A DNA stretch of 8,415 nt from Anaerolineae bacterium (lineage in GTDB: Bacteria > Chloroflexota > Anaerolineae > Anaerolineales > UBA11858). Location: contig RFKO01000074.1 in assembly GCA_003694235.1 (NCBI GenBank), positions 1-8,415 of the forward strand, given 5' to 3'. Position numbers and translations under genes: made by a program. The notes beneath the pieces are model-generated. The model made no database searches. It was given only the letters and a program-made list of their open reading frames with translations, and had not been told where the DNA came from. Numbering within the stretch: position 1 is the stretch's first letter; each line of letters starts with the position of its first letter. This document shows positions 1 to 5,290 of the stretch, piece after piece.

Positions 1-31
1 CCATGGCGCGTTCGGGAATGTAGATGGACAT
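1..31 (-). CDS. Start of an unidentified gene, truncated by the window edge
   Basis: An ATG at 31-29 opens a reading frame (MSIYIPERAM) that runs off the left edge. It begins 1 nt after the TAG stop of the amidinohydrolase-like gene. A GGAG Shine-Dalgarno core at 41-38 sits 6 nt upstream of it, inside the preceding gene's last codons. The same 1-nt spacing occurs between the two genes before it, so this is very probably the next cistron of the operon and translationally coupled. Ten residues are too few to name a family. I am fairly sure it is a real start because of the spacing and ribosome binding site, but have no view of its function. Confidence 0.6.
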   Translation of the reverse strand, partial: MSIYIPERAM

Positions 32-32
32 A

Positions 33-995
33 CTAATCTCCGTTGTGGATGAGCGTGCGTTGCAAAATACCGGTCATGCAGCCGGCGCCGCCAGCAGCTT
101 TGAGCAATTCGTCCAGCTCAAGCGAGATGACGGTGACGCCGAGTTGGCGGTAGAAATCTTCGGTTTTGGGGTTTCCTGCTGCCATCAGGATGCGTCGCGG
201 CCCGAGGGTGACAAAGTTGAGGGCGTGACCGCGAATGGCTTCGTCCTCATCCGGCAGATAAACCACCCGGTAGCCGCGTGCCTCCAGCGCTTCGACGGCC
301 TGCCAGGCCAGGCGGTAGGGCCAGGCGACGGCCAGATCGCGGTCGAGGAAGCGCAGCATCCCCATCAGATGCATTGTCCCTACCGGCATATCCACCACAA
401 TGCTTTCCACGCCGATCTCGGCCAGGGCGGCGGACACCTGAGCGGCGCCCTCGGCGTTGGTGCGCAGGCCGCGCCCGATCAACACCGTCTGAGGGTCCAG
501 CCAGGCAGCGTCGGCGCCCTCGAAGGTGGCGTGTCCGTGCAGCGTTTTCAGGATGGGAATGCCCAGGTCGGCCAGCCGGCGCGCCACCCAGCGCTCTTCC
601 CCGGCGCGCACGGTGGAGGCCGGCCGCGCCAGGATCACCCCCTCAGGGGTGGCGAAGAGCAGATCGGCGCAAAAGATCAGGTTAGGGGAGGCCGGTTCGG
701 CGGGCTGGACGTAGTGTACCTGGACGCCCTCCTGTTGATAGGCCGCGGCCAGAGCCGCGTGCTGCCGCCGCGCTTTGGGATAGTCTGGCCGGTCGAGCAT
801 CTGCAGGCTGTTGGGGTCTTCAATGCGTTCCCAGGCATCGCCCGGCGCGTGCAGCAACACGGCCTTCAGCGCGGCGTATTCGGAATCCTGGCCGCAGGCG
901 GCCCAGAGCGAGCCGATTTCCTGCCGATGCGAAAGGCGGCGCGGCGACCAGCCCGCGCCGCCGTAGGCGGCTGCAAAGCGTTGTGATGTATCCAT
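33..995 (-). CDS. Dimethylargininase / arginine deiminase-fold amidinohydrolase
   Basis: This 320-residue protein belongs to the guanidino-group-modifying enzyme superfamily, which includes dimethylarginine dimethylaminohydrolase (DDAH), arginine deiminase and amidinotransferase. These enzymes attack a guanidinium carbon with a catalytic Cys, giving for example citrulline plus an amine. Expected motifs occur in order: PNLIFCADLLF (about 104-114, acidic substrate-binding region), FEGADA (158-163), GRGLRTN (174-180), catalytic His in GTMHLMG (His209) and catalytic Cys in GGAGCMTG (Cys306). The length suits a single DDAH-like domain. There is no signal peptide, so it is cytoplasmic. The ATG is supported by GGAGG at 1004-1000, which overlaps the DnaJ stop; the genes are 1 nt apart, suggesting translational coupling. 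The superfamily is clear, but the substrate (methylarginine, arginine or another guanidine) cannot be read from sequence. Confidence 0.85.
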   Translation of the reverse strand: MDTSQRFAAAYGGAGWSPRRLSHRQEIGSLWAACGQDSEYAALKAVLLHAPGDAWERIEDPNSLQMLDRPDYPKARRQHAALAAAYQQEGVQVHYVQPAEPASPNLIFCADLLFATPEGVILARPASTVRAGEERWVARRLADLGIPILKTLHGHATFEGADAAWLDPQTVLIGRGLRTNAEGAAQVSAALAEIGVESIVVDMPVGTMHLMGMLRFLDRDLAVAWPYRLAWQAVEALEARGYRVVYLPDEDEAIRGHALNFVTLGPRRILMAAGNPKTEDFYRQLGVTVISLELDELLKAAGGAGCMTGILQRTLIHNGD

Positions 996-996
996 T

Positions 997-1953
997 TCAC
1001 CTCCGCAGGCTGCGTAACTGCTCGAATAACTGACGCTCTTTGGGCGTCAGGTCTTTCGGCAGGATGACGTTGACTTTGACCAGCAGATCGCCAAATTTTT
1101 TGGGGTTGCGCACATTGGGCATCCCCAGGCCGCGCAGGCGGAAGATCTGGCCGTTCTGCGTGCCGGGGGGGATTTTGAGTTTGACGCGCCGGTCAATCGC
1201 GGCGACTTCGACTTCGCCGCCGAGGATGGCATCGTACAGGCTGACGGGCACGGTCGTGCGCAGGTTGTCGCCCTCGCGGGTGAACAGCGGGTGAGGCAGT
1301 ACTTCGATTTTGAGGTACAGATCGCCGCGCTCGCCGCCCATCACACCGCGTCCACCCTGTCCGCGCAGGCGTACCTTTGAGCCGGTCTTCACGCCTGGCG
1401 GGATGCGTGCTTCGATTTTTCGGCCGTCTTCCCATTGCAAGATGCGCGAGGTGCCGCGGTGGGCTTCCTCCAGCGTGATCTGTACGGTGTGCTCGGCGTC
1501 GCGCCCGCGTTGGGGACGACGGACGCGCTGCCGGGTGAAATCTGTGCCGCCGCGGCCGAAACCGCCGAACAACGTCTCGAAAAAGTCAGAGAAGCCGCCC
1601 AGTCCCCCCATACTGCCGAACAATTGCTCCATCTCTTCGGGCGTGACGCGGCGGGTGTAGAAACCGCCGGGTTGGGTGCGCCAGGCATCCCAGTTGAAGT
1701 CTTCCGGGCGGCCGCCAGCGCGGGCGAACTGCTGCCAGTGGATGCCAAACTGGTCGTACTTCTGGCGCTTTTCCGGGTCGGAGAGCACTTCGTAGGCTTC
1801 GTTGATCTCTTTGAACTTTTCCTCGGCGGAAGGATCGTCCTTGTTCATGTCGGGGTGATATTTGCGCGCCAGGCGGCGAAAGGCGCGCTTGATGTCATCT
1901 TGCGAGGCGTTGCGATCAACGCCGAGGATTTTGTAATAGTCCTTGTACTCCAT
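997..1953 (-). CDS. DnaJ/CbpA-type J-domain co-chaperone without zinc finger
   Basis: This 318-residue Hsp40 would stimulate DnaK ATPase activity and deliver unfolded clients to it in the cytoplasm. The J domain spans about residues 4-70, with HPD at 33-35. A Gly/Phe-rich linker follows (about 95-136, GGLGGF and FGGFGRGG). The CXXCXGXG zinc-finger repeats of classical DnaJ are absent, so this is a class B (CbpA-like) protein. Two C-terminal substrate-binding beta domains follow: about 153-225, containing [17 protein letters not shown], and about 228-300, containing [17 protein letters not shown]. The start is set by the J-domain N terminus ([12 protein letters not shown]) and an AAGGA ribosome binding site at 1964-1960. 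It lies 116 nt downstream of the second Hsp20 gene and is tightly coupled to the following amidinohydrolase gene. No DnaK or GrpE gene is in the window. Confidence 0.95.
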   Translation of the reverse strand: MEYKDYYKILGVDRNASQDDIKRAFRRLARKYHPDMNKDDPSAEEKFKEINEAYEVLSDPEKRQKYDQFGIHWQQFARAGGRPEDFNWDAWRTQPGGFYTRRVTPEEMEQLFGSMGGLGGFSDFFETLFGGFGRGGTDFTRQRVRRPQRGRDAEHTVQITLEEAHRGTSRILQWEDGRKIEARIPPGVKTGSKVRLRGQGGRGVMGGERGDLYLKIEVLPHPLFTREGDNLRTTVPVSLYDAILGGEVEVAAIDRRVKLKIPPGTQNGQIFRLRGLGMPNVRNPKKFGDLLVKVNVILPKDLTPKERQLFEQLRSLRR

Positions 1954-1980
1954 ATGGTTTCCTTGTCACCTTGCCTGTCA

Positions 1981-1989
1981 AGTATATCA
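1981..1989 (-). promoter_or_regulatory. Extended -10 promoter candidate for the DnaJ gene
   Basis: Read on the minus strand, TGATATACT is an extended -10 element (TGn followed by TATACT). It would place the transcript start near 1974, about 20 nt before the DnaJ ATG and just upstream of its AAGGA site. The -35 position (2009-2004) reads CTCTCA, a poor match, as tolerated by extended -10 promoters. It lies between the 2015-2043 hairpin and the gene, which fits an independent DnaJ transcription unit. This is motif inference only. Confidence 0.4.
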
Positions 1990-2014
1990 TCAGGAGGCAT
2001 GGGTGAGAGAATCG

Positions 2015-2043
2015 AAAGGGCGGGTGCACTTCACCCGCCCTTT
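2015..2043 (-). terminator. Perfect 12-bp hairpin after the Hsp20 pair, likely terminator or attenuator
   Basis: AAAGGGCGGGTG (2015-2026) and CACCCGCCCTTT (2032-2043) pair perfectly around a 5-nt loop, 26 nt after the second Hsp20 stop. The stem ends in A-U pairs but has no U-run beyond it, so termination may be partial. It reads equally on both strands; the minus strand is given because the transcript there ends an apparent operon. An RNA-processing or stabilising stem is an alternative. Confidence 0.6.
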
Positions 2044-2069
2044 GCACGCGCTCCATCCCACCGCCAGGG

Positions 2070-2474
2070 TCAACTCACTTTGACTTCGATCTTGCGTTTT
2101 TTGGCTTCTGCCGCTTTGGGCAGGGTGAGGCGCAGAACACCGTTTTTGTATTCGGCCTGAATTTTATCGCGGTCAATCTGGTCTGAGAGGCGGAAACTGC
2201 GCTCGTAGTCGCCTACCTCATACTCGGCGAACGCCAGCGAGTACCCCTCCGGCCCTGCGGGGTTGCAGAAGGCGCTGACGGTGAGGATGTTCTTTTCCAG
2301 CGAAACGTTGATCTGATCCTGTTCTGCGCCGGGGATGTCCATCAGCACCACGATGTCCTCGTCCGTCTCAAACACATCGGCGCGGGGGATGAAGCAGCGG
2401 GTCTCGCGGGTGCGTTCGCTTTCTTCGGGCAACATTTCTTCTTTACGCACTTCCATCGCTTTGGTCTCGGTCAT
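2070..2474 (-). CDS. Small heat-shock protein, Hsp20 family (short charged N terminus)
   Basis: This 134-residue alpha-crystallin-domain chaperone would bind partly unfolded proteins without ATP. The domain covers about residues 29-120: strand region ADVFETDEDIVVLMDIPGA (32-50), then the diagnostic GVLRLTLP (112-119). A C-terminal I-E-V (129-131) matches the I-X-I/V oligomer-docking motif. The N-terminal arm (1-28) is unusually polar (rich in Glu, Arg and Lys) and lacks the hydrophobic amphipathic helix seen in the upstream paralogue. The start has an excellent GGAGG at 2485-2481, 6 nt from the ATG; Met7 and Met14 are possible alternatives without such a site. Only 13 nt separate it from the preceding Hsp20 stop, so the two are co-transcribed. 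Confidence 0.93.
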   Translation of the reverse strand: MTETKAMEVRKEEMLPEESERTRETRCFIPRADVFETDEDIVVLMDIPGAEQDQINVSLEKNILTVSAFCNPAGPEGYSLAFAEYEVGDYERSFRLSDQIDRDKIQAEYKNGVLRLTLPKAAEAKKRKIEVKVS

Positions 2475-2487
2475 GGCTCACCTCCGA

Positions 2488-2925
2488 TCAGGCAACCTTT
2501 ACGGCGATTTTCTTGGGGCGATCTTCCTCGGCGCGCGGCAACGTGATTTGCAGGACGCCGTTCTTGAAGACGGCTTTCACTTTATCCACGTCCACTTTGT
2601 AGGGCAATTCCAGCGTGCGAGAGAAGCGTCCATAGCCGCGCTCCTGCCGGTGTACGCGCGCCCCTTCGGGCAGTTCTTCCGGCTTGCGCTCGCCGCGCAG
2701 GGTCAGCGTACCGTTGAGCACGTTGACCTCTATATCTTTGCTCTCCAGGCCGGGGAGTTCAGCGGTGACGATCACGCTCTCCTCGTCGGCCCAAACGTTC
2801 ATGGCCGGAAAGTCCGGCGCAGTGCGCAGCCGAGTAGGGGAAAATTCATCGAACAGGCGATCCATCTCGCGTTGCAGGCGATCAAGTTCTCGCCAGATTG
2901 TCAGGGGAGAATATCGTCGCATCAT
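2488..2925 (-). CDS. Small heat-shock protein, Hsp20 family
   Basis: This 145-residue Hsp20 holdase has the classical layout. An amphipathic N-terminal arm comes first (IWRELDRLQREMDRLFDEF, 10-28). The alpha-crystallin domain follows (about 40-131, with AELPGL at 55-60 and GVLQITLP at 123-130), then a C-terminal I-A-V (140-142) I-X-I/V motif. It is the first gene of the heat-shock block. AGGAGG at 2938-2933 lies 7 nt before the ATG; a second Met follows directly. The leader contains sequence able to pair with that ribosome binding site (see 2928-2997), which suggests translational temperature control. It is clearly paralogous to the next gene but diverged outside the core domain, so the duplication is old or the two proteins form a mixed assembly. 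Confidence 0.95.
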   Translation of the reverse strand: MMRRYSPLTIWRELDRLQREMDRLFDEFSPTRLRTAPDFPAMNVWADEESVIVTAELPGLESKDIEVNVLNGTLTLRGERKPEELPEGARVHRQERGYGRFSRTLELPYKVDVDKVKAVFKNGVLQITLPRAEEDRPKKIAVKVA

Positions 2926-2927
2926 GG

Positions 2928-2997
2928 CACAGCCTCCTTTCGCTTACAAGGTCGTTCTTCTTTACCTGTAACCGTGAGAGATTTTAGGCAGGCTGTG
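2928..2997 (-). promoter_or_regulatory. Candidate RNA thermometer in the Hsp20 leader, sequestering the ribosome binding site
   Basis: In the transcript, CACAGCCU-G-CCU (2997-2986) is complementary to AGG-AGGCUGUG (2938-2928). This gives 11 pairs with a single bulged G and buries the whole AGGAGG Shine-Dalgarno sequence. Inside the loop a second hairpin pairs UUACAGGU (2971-2964) with ACC-U-UGUAA (2952-2944), 8 pairs with one bulge and an 11-nt loop. An outer stem with bulge covering the site, upstream of an Hsp20 start, is the layout of known heat-shock RNA thermometers. The sequence resembles neither the ROSE nor the FourU consensus that I recall, so the heat-sensing role is inference. The complementarity is seen directly. 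Confidence 0.55.
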
Positions 2998-3015
2998 TTA
3001 GAAGAAAGCAAATGA

Positions 3016-3042
3016 ATTGTAGGACGGACGTTAGAGTTGCAA
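3016..3042 (-). promoter_or_regulatory. Candidate promoter of the Hsp20 operon
   Basis: TTGCAA (3042-3037) and TACAAT (3021-3016) are separated by 15 nt; shifting the -35 by one base to TTTGCA gives 16. The start would fall near 3009, so the leader would contain both arms of the 2928-2997 structure. A rival pair, TTGCTT (3011-3006) with TAAAAT (2986-2981), has a 19-nt spacer and would start transcription inside the structure, leaving out its 5' arm. I saw no CIRCE or HAIR operator. Confidence 0.4.
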
Positions 3043-3043
3043 A

Positions 3044-3077
3044 GAAAAAAGTCCCGCTTCTCGCCGAAGCTGGACTT
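3044..3077 (-). terminator. Intrinsic terminator of the HD-GYP regulator operon
   Basis: On the minus strand, AAGTCC-A-GCTTC, loop GGCGA, then GAAGC-G-GGACTT forms an 11-bp stem with one A/G mismatch. It is followed directly by a T-run (3050-3045, six T including the two closing the stem). It begins 6 nt after the TAG stop of the second HD-GYP gene. It is a textbook rho-independent terminator that separates the signalling operon from the Hsp20 promoter immediately downstream. Confidence 0.85.
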
Positions 3078-3083
3078 CGCTGG

Positions 3084-4103
3084 CTAACGCAACGGGCGGG
3101 TTCGCGGGATGCGATCGCGCATCCGGTTCATGATCTCAATGAAGCGTGGCACGAGGTGGGGGTCGAAGTGTTTGCCGCTTTCCTGGCGGATGATCTCGAT
3201 CACTTGCTCGTGCGGCATGCTTTTGCGGTAGGAGCGGGTGGTTGCCAGGGCGTCGTACACGTCGGCCAGGGCCAGCACGCGAGCCTGGATGGGAATGTTC
3301 TTGCCGCTCAGGCCCTTGGGGTAGCCCTTCCCGTCCCAGCGTTCGTGATGGAACAGGATATAGGGCAGGGTTTCCCGCAGGTGGTGGATTTTGCGCAACA
3401 TGCGCGCCCCCTCGATGGTGTGGCTGCGCATCAGTCGCCATTCTTCCTCGGTCAGCTTGCCGGGTTTGTTGAGCACATCGTCGGGGATGATGATCTTGCC
3501 GATGTCGTGCAGGCGCGCGCCGAATTCCAAAACGCGCAGATGACGCTCACTCCACCCAAGGGATCGCGCCAGCCACAGCGAGTAGGTGGTCACCCGTTCG
3601 ACGTGGCCGCGCGTGTAACGATCGCGCCCCTCAATGGCGTTGGCCAGCACGTTGACGGTGTCCAGGTAGGCCTGGTTGACCTGGGCTGCTTCGATGGCCG
3701 CGGCGCGGTACAGACGGGCGTTGATGATTTTGACCAGCGCTTCAGGCTCGATCGGTTTGGTCAGGTAATCTTCCACCCCCAGTTCGCGCCCGCGCTGGAT
3801 GTCGGCCGGGTCGCTATGGGAGGTGAGAAAGACGAAGGGGATGGCTGTCAGACTGGGAATCTTGCGCACGGCCTGATAGAACTGGATGCCGTCCATTTGC
3901 GGCATGTTGATGTCGGAGAGAATCAGGTCGGGGCGTTGCCGCTTGAGCACTTCCAGCGCTTCCACGCCGTTGGAGGCTTCCAGCGTTTTGTAGCCTTCGT
4001 ATTCCAGCGCGCTCAGGATCACGCTGCGCACCGCGTCGCTATCTTCCACCACCAGGATGGTTTTCTGTAGCGTGGGGATGACCAGGGCGTCCAGTTCCAT
4101 CAT
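3084..4103 (-). CDS. Response regulator with HD-GYP output domain (second of a tandem pair)
   Basis: This 339-residue cytoplasmic protein joins an N-terminal receiver to an HD-GYP phosphodiesterase domain. The family hydrolyses cyclic-di-GMP, or in some members cGAMP, when phosphorylated by a partner kinase. The receiver spans about 14-132: acidic VVEDSD, phospho-acceptor Asp64 (LSDINMP), Thr94 and Lys116. The HD-GYP domain spans about 145-330 with key residues intact: GRDRYTRGH (His167), LHDIGK (199-203), His228, HHERWDGKGYP (252-262) and LADVYDA. An active enzyme is therefore likely. Its ATG overlaps the preceding stop (ATGA); only a weak ribosome site precedes it, so translation is probably coupled. 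It closely resembles the upstream gene. No sensor kinase is present in the window, and the ligand is not determinable. Confidence 0.93.
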   Translation of the reverse strand: MMELDALVIPTLQKTILVVEDSDAVRSVILSALEYEGYKTLEASNGVEALEVLKRQRPDLILSDINMPQMDGIQFYQAVRKIPSLTAIPFVFLTSHSDPADIQRGRELGVEDYLTKPIEPEALVKIINARLYRAAAIEAAQVNQAYLDTVNVLANAIEGRDRYTRGHVERVTTYSLWLARSLGWSERHLRVLEFGARLHDIGKIIIPDDVLNKPGKLTEEEWRLMRSHTIEGARMLRKIHHLRETLPYILFHHERWDGKGYPKGLSGKNIPIQARVLALADVYDALATTRSYRKSMPHEQVIEIIRQESGKHFDPHLVPRFIEIMNRMRDRIPRTRPLR

Positions 4104-5089
4104 CGCTTGAGCGTGCGTTCGATAACCTGGCAGAAGATCGGCACCAGATCGGGGTCAAAGGCTTTGCCGGCGTTGAAACGTAGAAATTCTAACACATCTT
4201 TGGGAGGGCGGGCGGGGTGATAGGGACGTTCGGTGGTCAGGGCGTCGTACACGTCGGCGATGGCCAGGATACGCGCGCCCAGCGGGATGTCGCGCTCGCC
4301 CAGGCCTTCGGGGTAGCCTTTGCCATCCCAGCGTTCGTGATGATAAAGCACCAGCGGGCGTATATCCGCCAGGTGGGTGATGTTTTGCAGCATTTCTGCG
4401 CCGGCCTTGGGATGTCGGCGCATCAATTCCCATTCTTCGGGAGTGAGTTTCTCCTTTTTGTTCAGGATGCGGTCGGGGATGATGATCTTGCCGATGTCGT
4501 GCAGGCGAGCGCCGAATTCCAGTCGCCGCAAGTCGTGCTCAGACCAGTGCAGGGCTTGCGCGGTCCACAGCGTGTATTGGGTCACGCGATCCACGTGGCC
4601 GCGGGTGTAGCGGTCGCGTCCCTCGATGGCATTGGCCAGCACTTTGACGGTTTCCAGGTAGGCCTGACCGATGTGGGCGACTTCGATCTCCGCGGCGCGC
4701 AAAAGACGGGCGTTGATGGTGTTGACCAGATCGCGATGGTTGACCGGTTTGGTGATGTAGTCTTCTACCCCCAATTCGCGTCCCCTTCGGATGGATTCCG
4801 GCGAATTGTCCGCTGTCAGGAAAATGAAGGGGATGGCCGTCCAGCGGGGAGATTTTCTCAGCTCCTTGTAGAACGTGATGCCGTCCATGCGGGGCATGTT
4901 GATGTCGGCCAGGATGAGGTCGGGGGTGAAGTGTTCCAGCGTTTCCAGGGCTTCGATGCCATCCCCGGCGGTCATCACCAGGAAGTTGTCAATCTGCAGG
5001 TGCTGTTTGATGCCCTCGCGAATCAGCTCATTGTCCTCTACCAGGAGGATTTTCTTGCTGGGGGTGGGGATAGTGGGGCGGGATATCAT
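4100..5089 (-). CDS. Response regulator with HD-GYP output domain (first of a tandem pair)
   Basis: This 329-residue receiver plus HD-GYP protein is the likely first gene of the signalling operon. The receiver covers about 12-130, with LLVEDN, phospho-acceptor Asp62 (LADINMP), Thr92 and Lys114. The HD-GYP domain covers about 143-325, with GRDRYTRGH (His165), LHDIGK (196-201), His226, HHERWDGKGYP (250-260) and IADVYDA. All metal-binding signatures are present, so it should be a functional cyclic-di-nucleotide phosphodiesterase. The two paralogues share most of the HD-GYP domain residue for residue; the receivers and C-terminal ends differ more, suggesting distinct inputs. The ATG start lacks a clear Shine-Dalgarno sequence, and no better in-frame upstream start is evident. 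Confidence 0.93.
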   Translation of the reverse strand: MISRPTIPTPSKKILLVEDNELIREGIKQHLQIDNFLVMTAGDGIEALETLEHFTPDLILADINMPRMDGITFYKELRKSPRWTAIPFIFLTADNSPESIRRGRELGVEDYITKPVNHRDLVNTINARLLRAAEIEVAHIGQAYLETVKVLANAIEGRDRYTRGHVDRVTQYTLWTAQALHWSEHDLRRLEFGARLHDIGKIIIPDRILNKKEKLTPEEWELMRRHPKAGAEMLQNITHLADIRPLVLYHHERWDGKGYPEGLGERDIPLGARILAIADVYDALTTERPYHPARPPKDVLEFLRFNAGKAFDPDLVPIFCQVIERTLKR

Positions 5090-5146
5090 GGGCGGGTGAA
5101 CCAGAGGACAGGGAGCTTGCGGTACGCTTTGTCGCCTGTGTGTATC

Positions 5147-5176
5147 ATCTTACCTTGAAACATAAATTCTGGCAAA
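5147..5176 (-). promoter_or_regulatory. Weak promoter candidate for the HD-GYP operon
   Basis: On the minus strand, TTTGCC (5176-5171) and TAAGAT (5152-5147) are 18 nt apart, which would start transcription about 50 nt before the HD-GYP ATG. Both hexamers are imperfect (TAAGAT matches TATAAT at four of six positions). It is the best pair I see in the AT-richer part of this intergenic region, but remains tentative. Confidence 0.25.
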
Positions 5177-5194
5177 CAGATGCCGCGGACCGAG

Positions 5195-5226
5195 TTTTCC
5201 CCGTGTTCCCTGTGGCTCTGTGGTTA
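5195..5226. repeat. CACAGAG-type short intergenic element
   Basis: Read on the minus strand this segment is TTAACCACAGAGCCACAG followed by GGAACACGGGGAAAA. It contains two CCACAG units 8 nt apart. From memory, near-identical ACCACAGAGACACAG strings are scattered through intergenic DNA of many bacteria, with no agreed function. A single copy is present here, so its repeat nature cannot be shown from the window. Confidence 0.35.
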
Positions 5227-5273
5227 ATTCCCTGCGAAGTGCGTAAGTTCTGTCAGAGAATTCTATCAATTCC

Positions 5274-5282
5274 TGGTACACT
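5274..5282 (+). promoter_or_regulatory. Extended -10 promoter candidate for the methyltransferase operon
   Basis: TGGTACACT fits TGn plus a -10 hexamer (TACACT, 5277-5282). Transcription would start about 7 nt later, at the ATG of 5291, giving a leaderless or near-leaderless message. This agrees with the lack of any Shine-Dalgarno sequence before that ATG. A small inverted repeat (GAATT-CTATC-AATTC, 5258-5272) lies just upstream and could be an operator. No good -35 is visible. Confidence 0.35.
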
Positions 5283-5290
5283 TGTCTGTT

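Noticed and set aside
24..986. Long plus-strand open frame of 320 codons opposite the amidinohydrolase gene
   Set aside because: It is an antisense shadow of a gene with clear catalytic motifs; its translation has no recognisable domain and low-complexity Gly/Ala/Arg-rich composition.
1976..1981. TTGACA on the minus strand as the DnaJ -35 box
   Set aside because: A -10 at 17-18 nt would lie on the start codon (ACCATA or CCATAT), putting the transcript start inside the J-domain coding sequence. The overlapping TATACT used as an extended -10 fits better.
1435..2160. Plus-strand frame spanning the DnaJ start and the gap before Hsp20
   Set aside because: It crosses two real minus-strand genes and the hairpin between them; no domain, and the AGGAGG at 1992-1997 is too close to the ATG at 1999 to act as its ribosome site.
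2926..3050. CIRCE (HrcA) or HAIR (HspR) operator upstream of Hsp20
   Set aside because: Neither TTAGCACTC-N9-GAGTGCTAA nor CTTGAGT-N7-ACTCAAG, even loosely, is present; the TTAGGCAGGCTGTGTTA stretch is only a weak dyad.
3012..5158. Two long plus-strand frames (3012-4070 and 4217-5158) opposite the HD-GYP genes
   Set aside because: They resemble each other only because the genes beneath are paralogues; they are in the mirrored frame typical of GC-rich coding DNA and lack a family signature.
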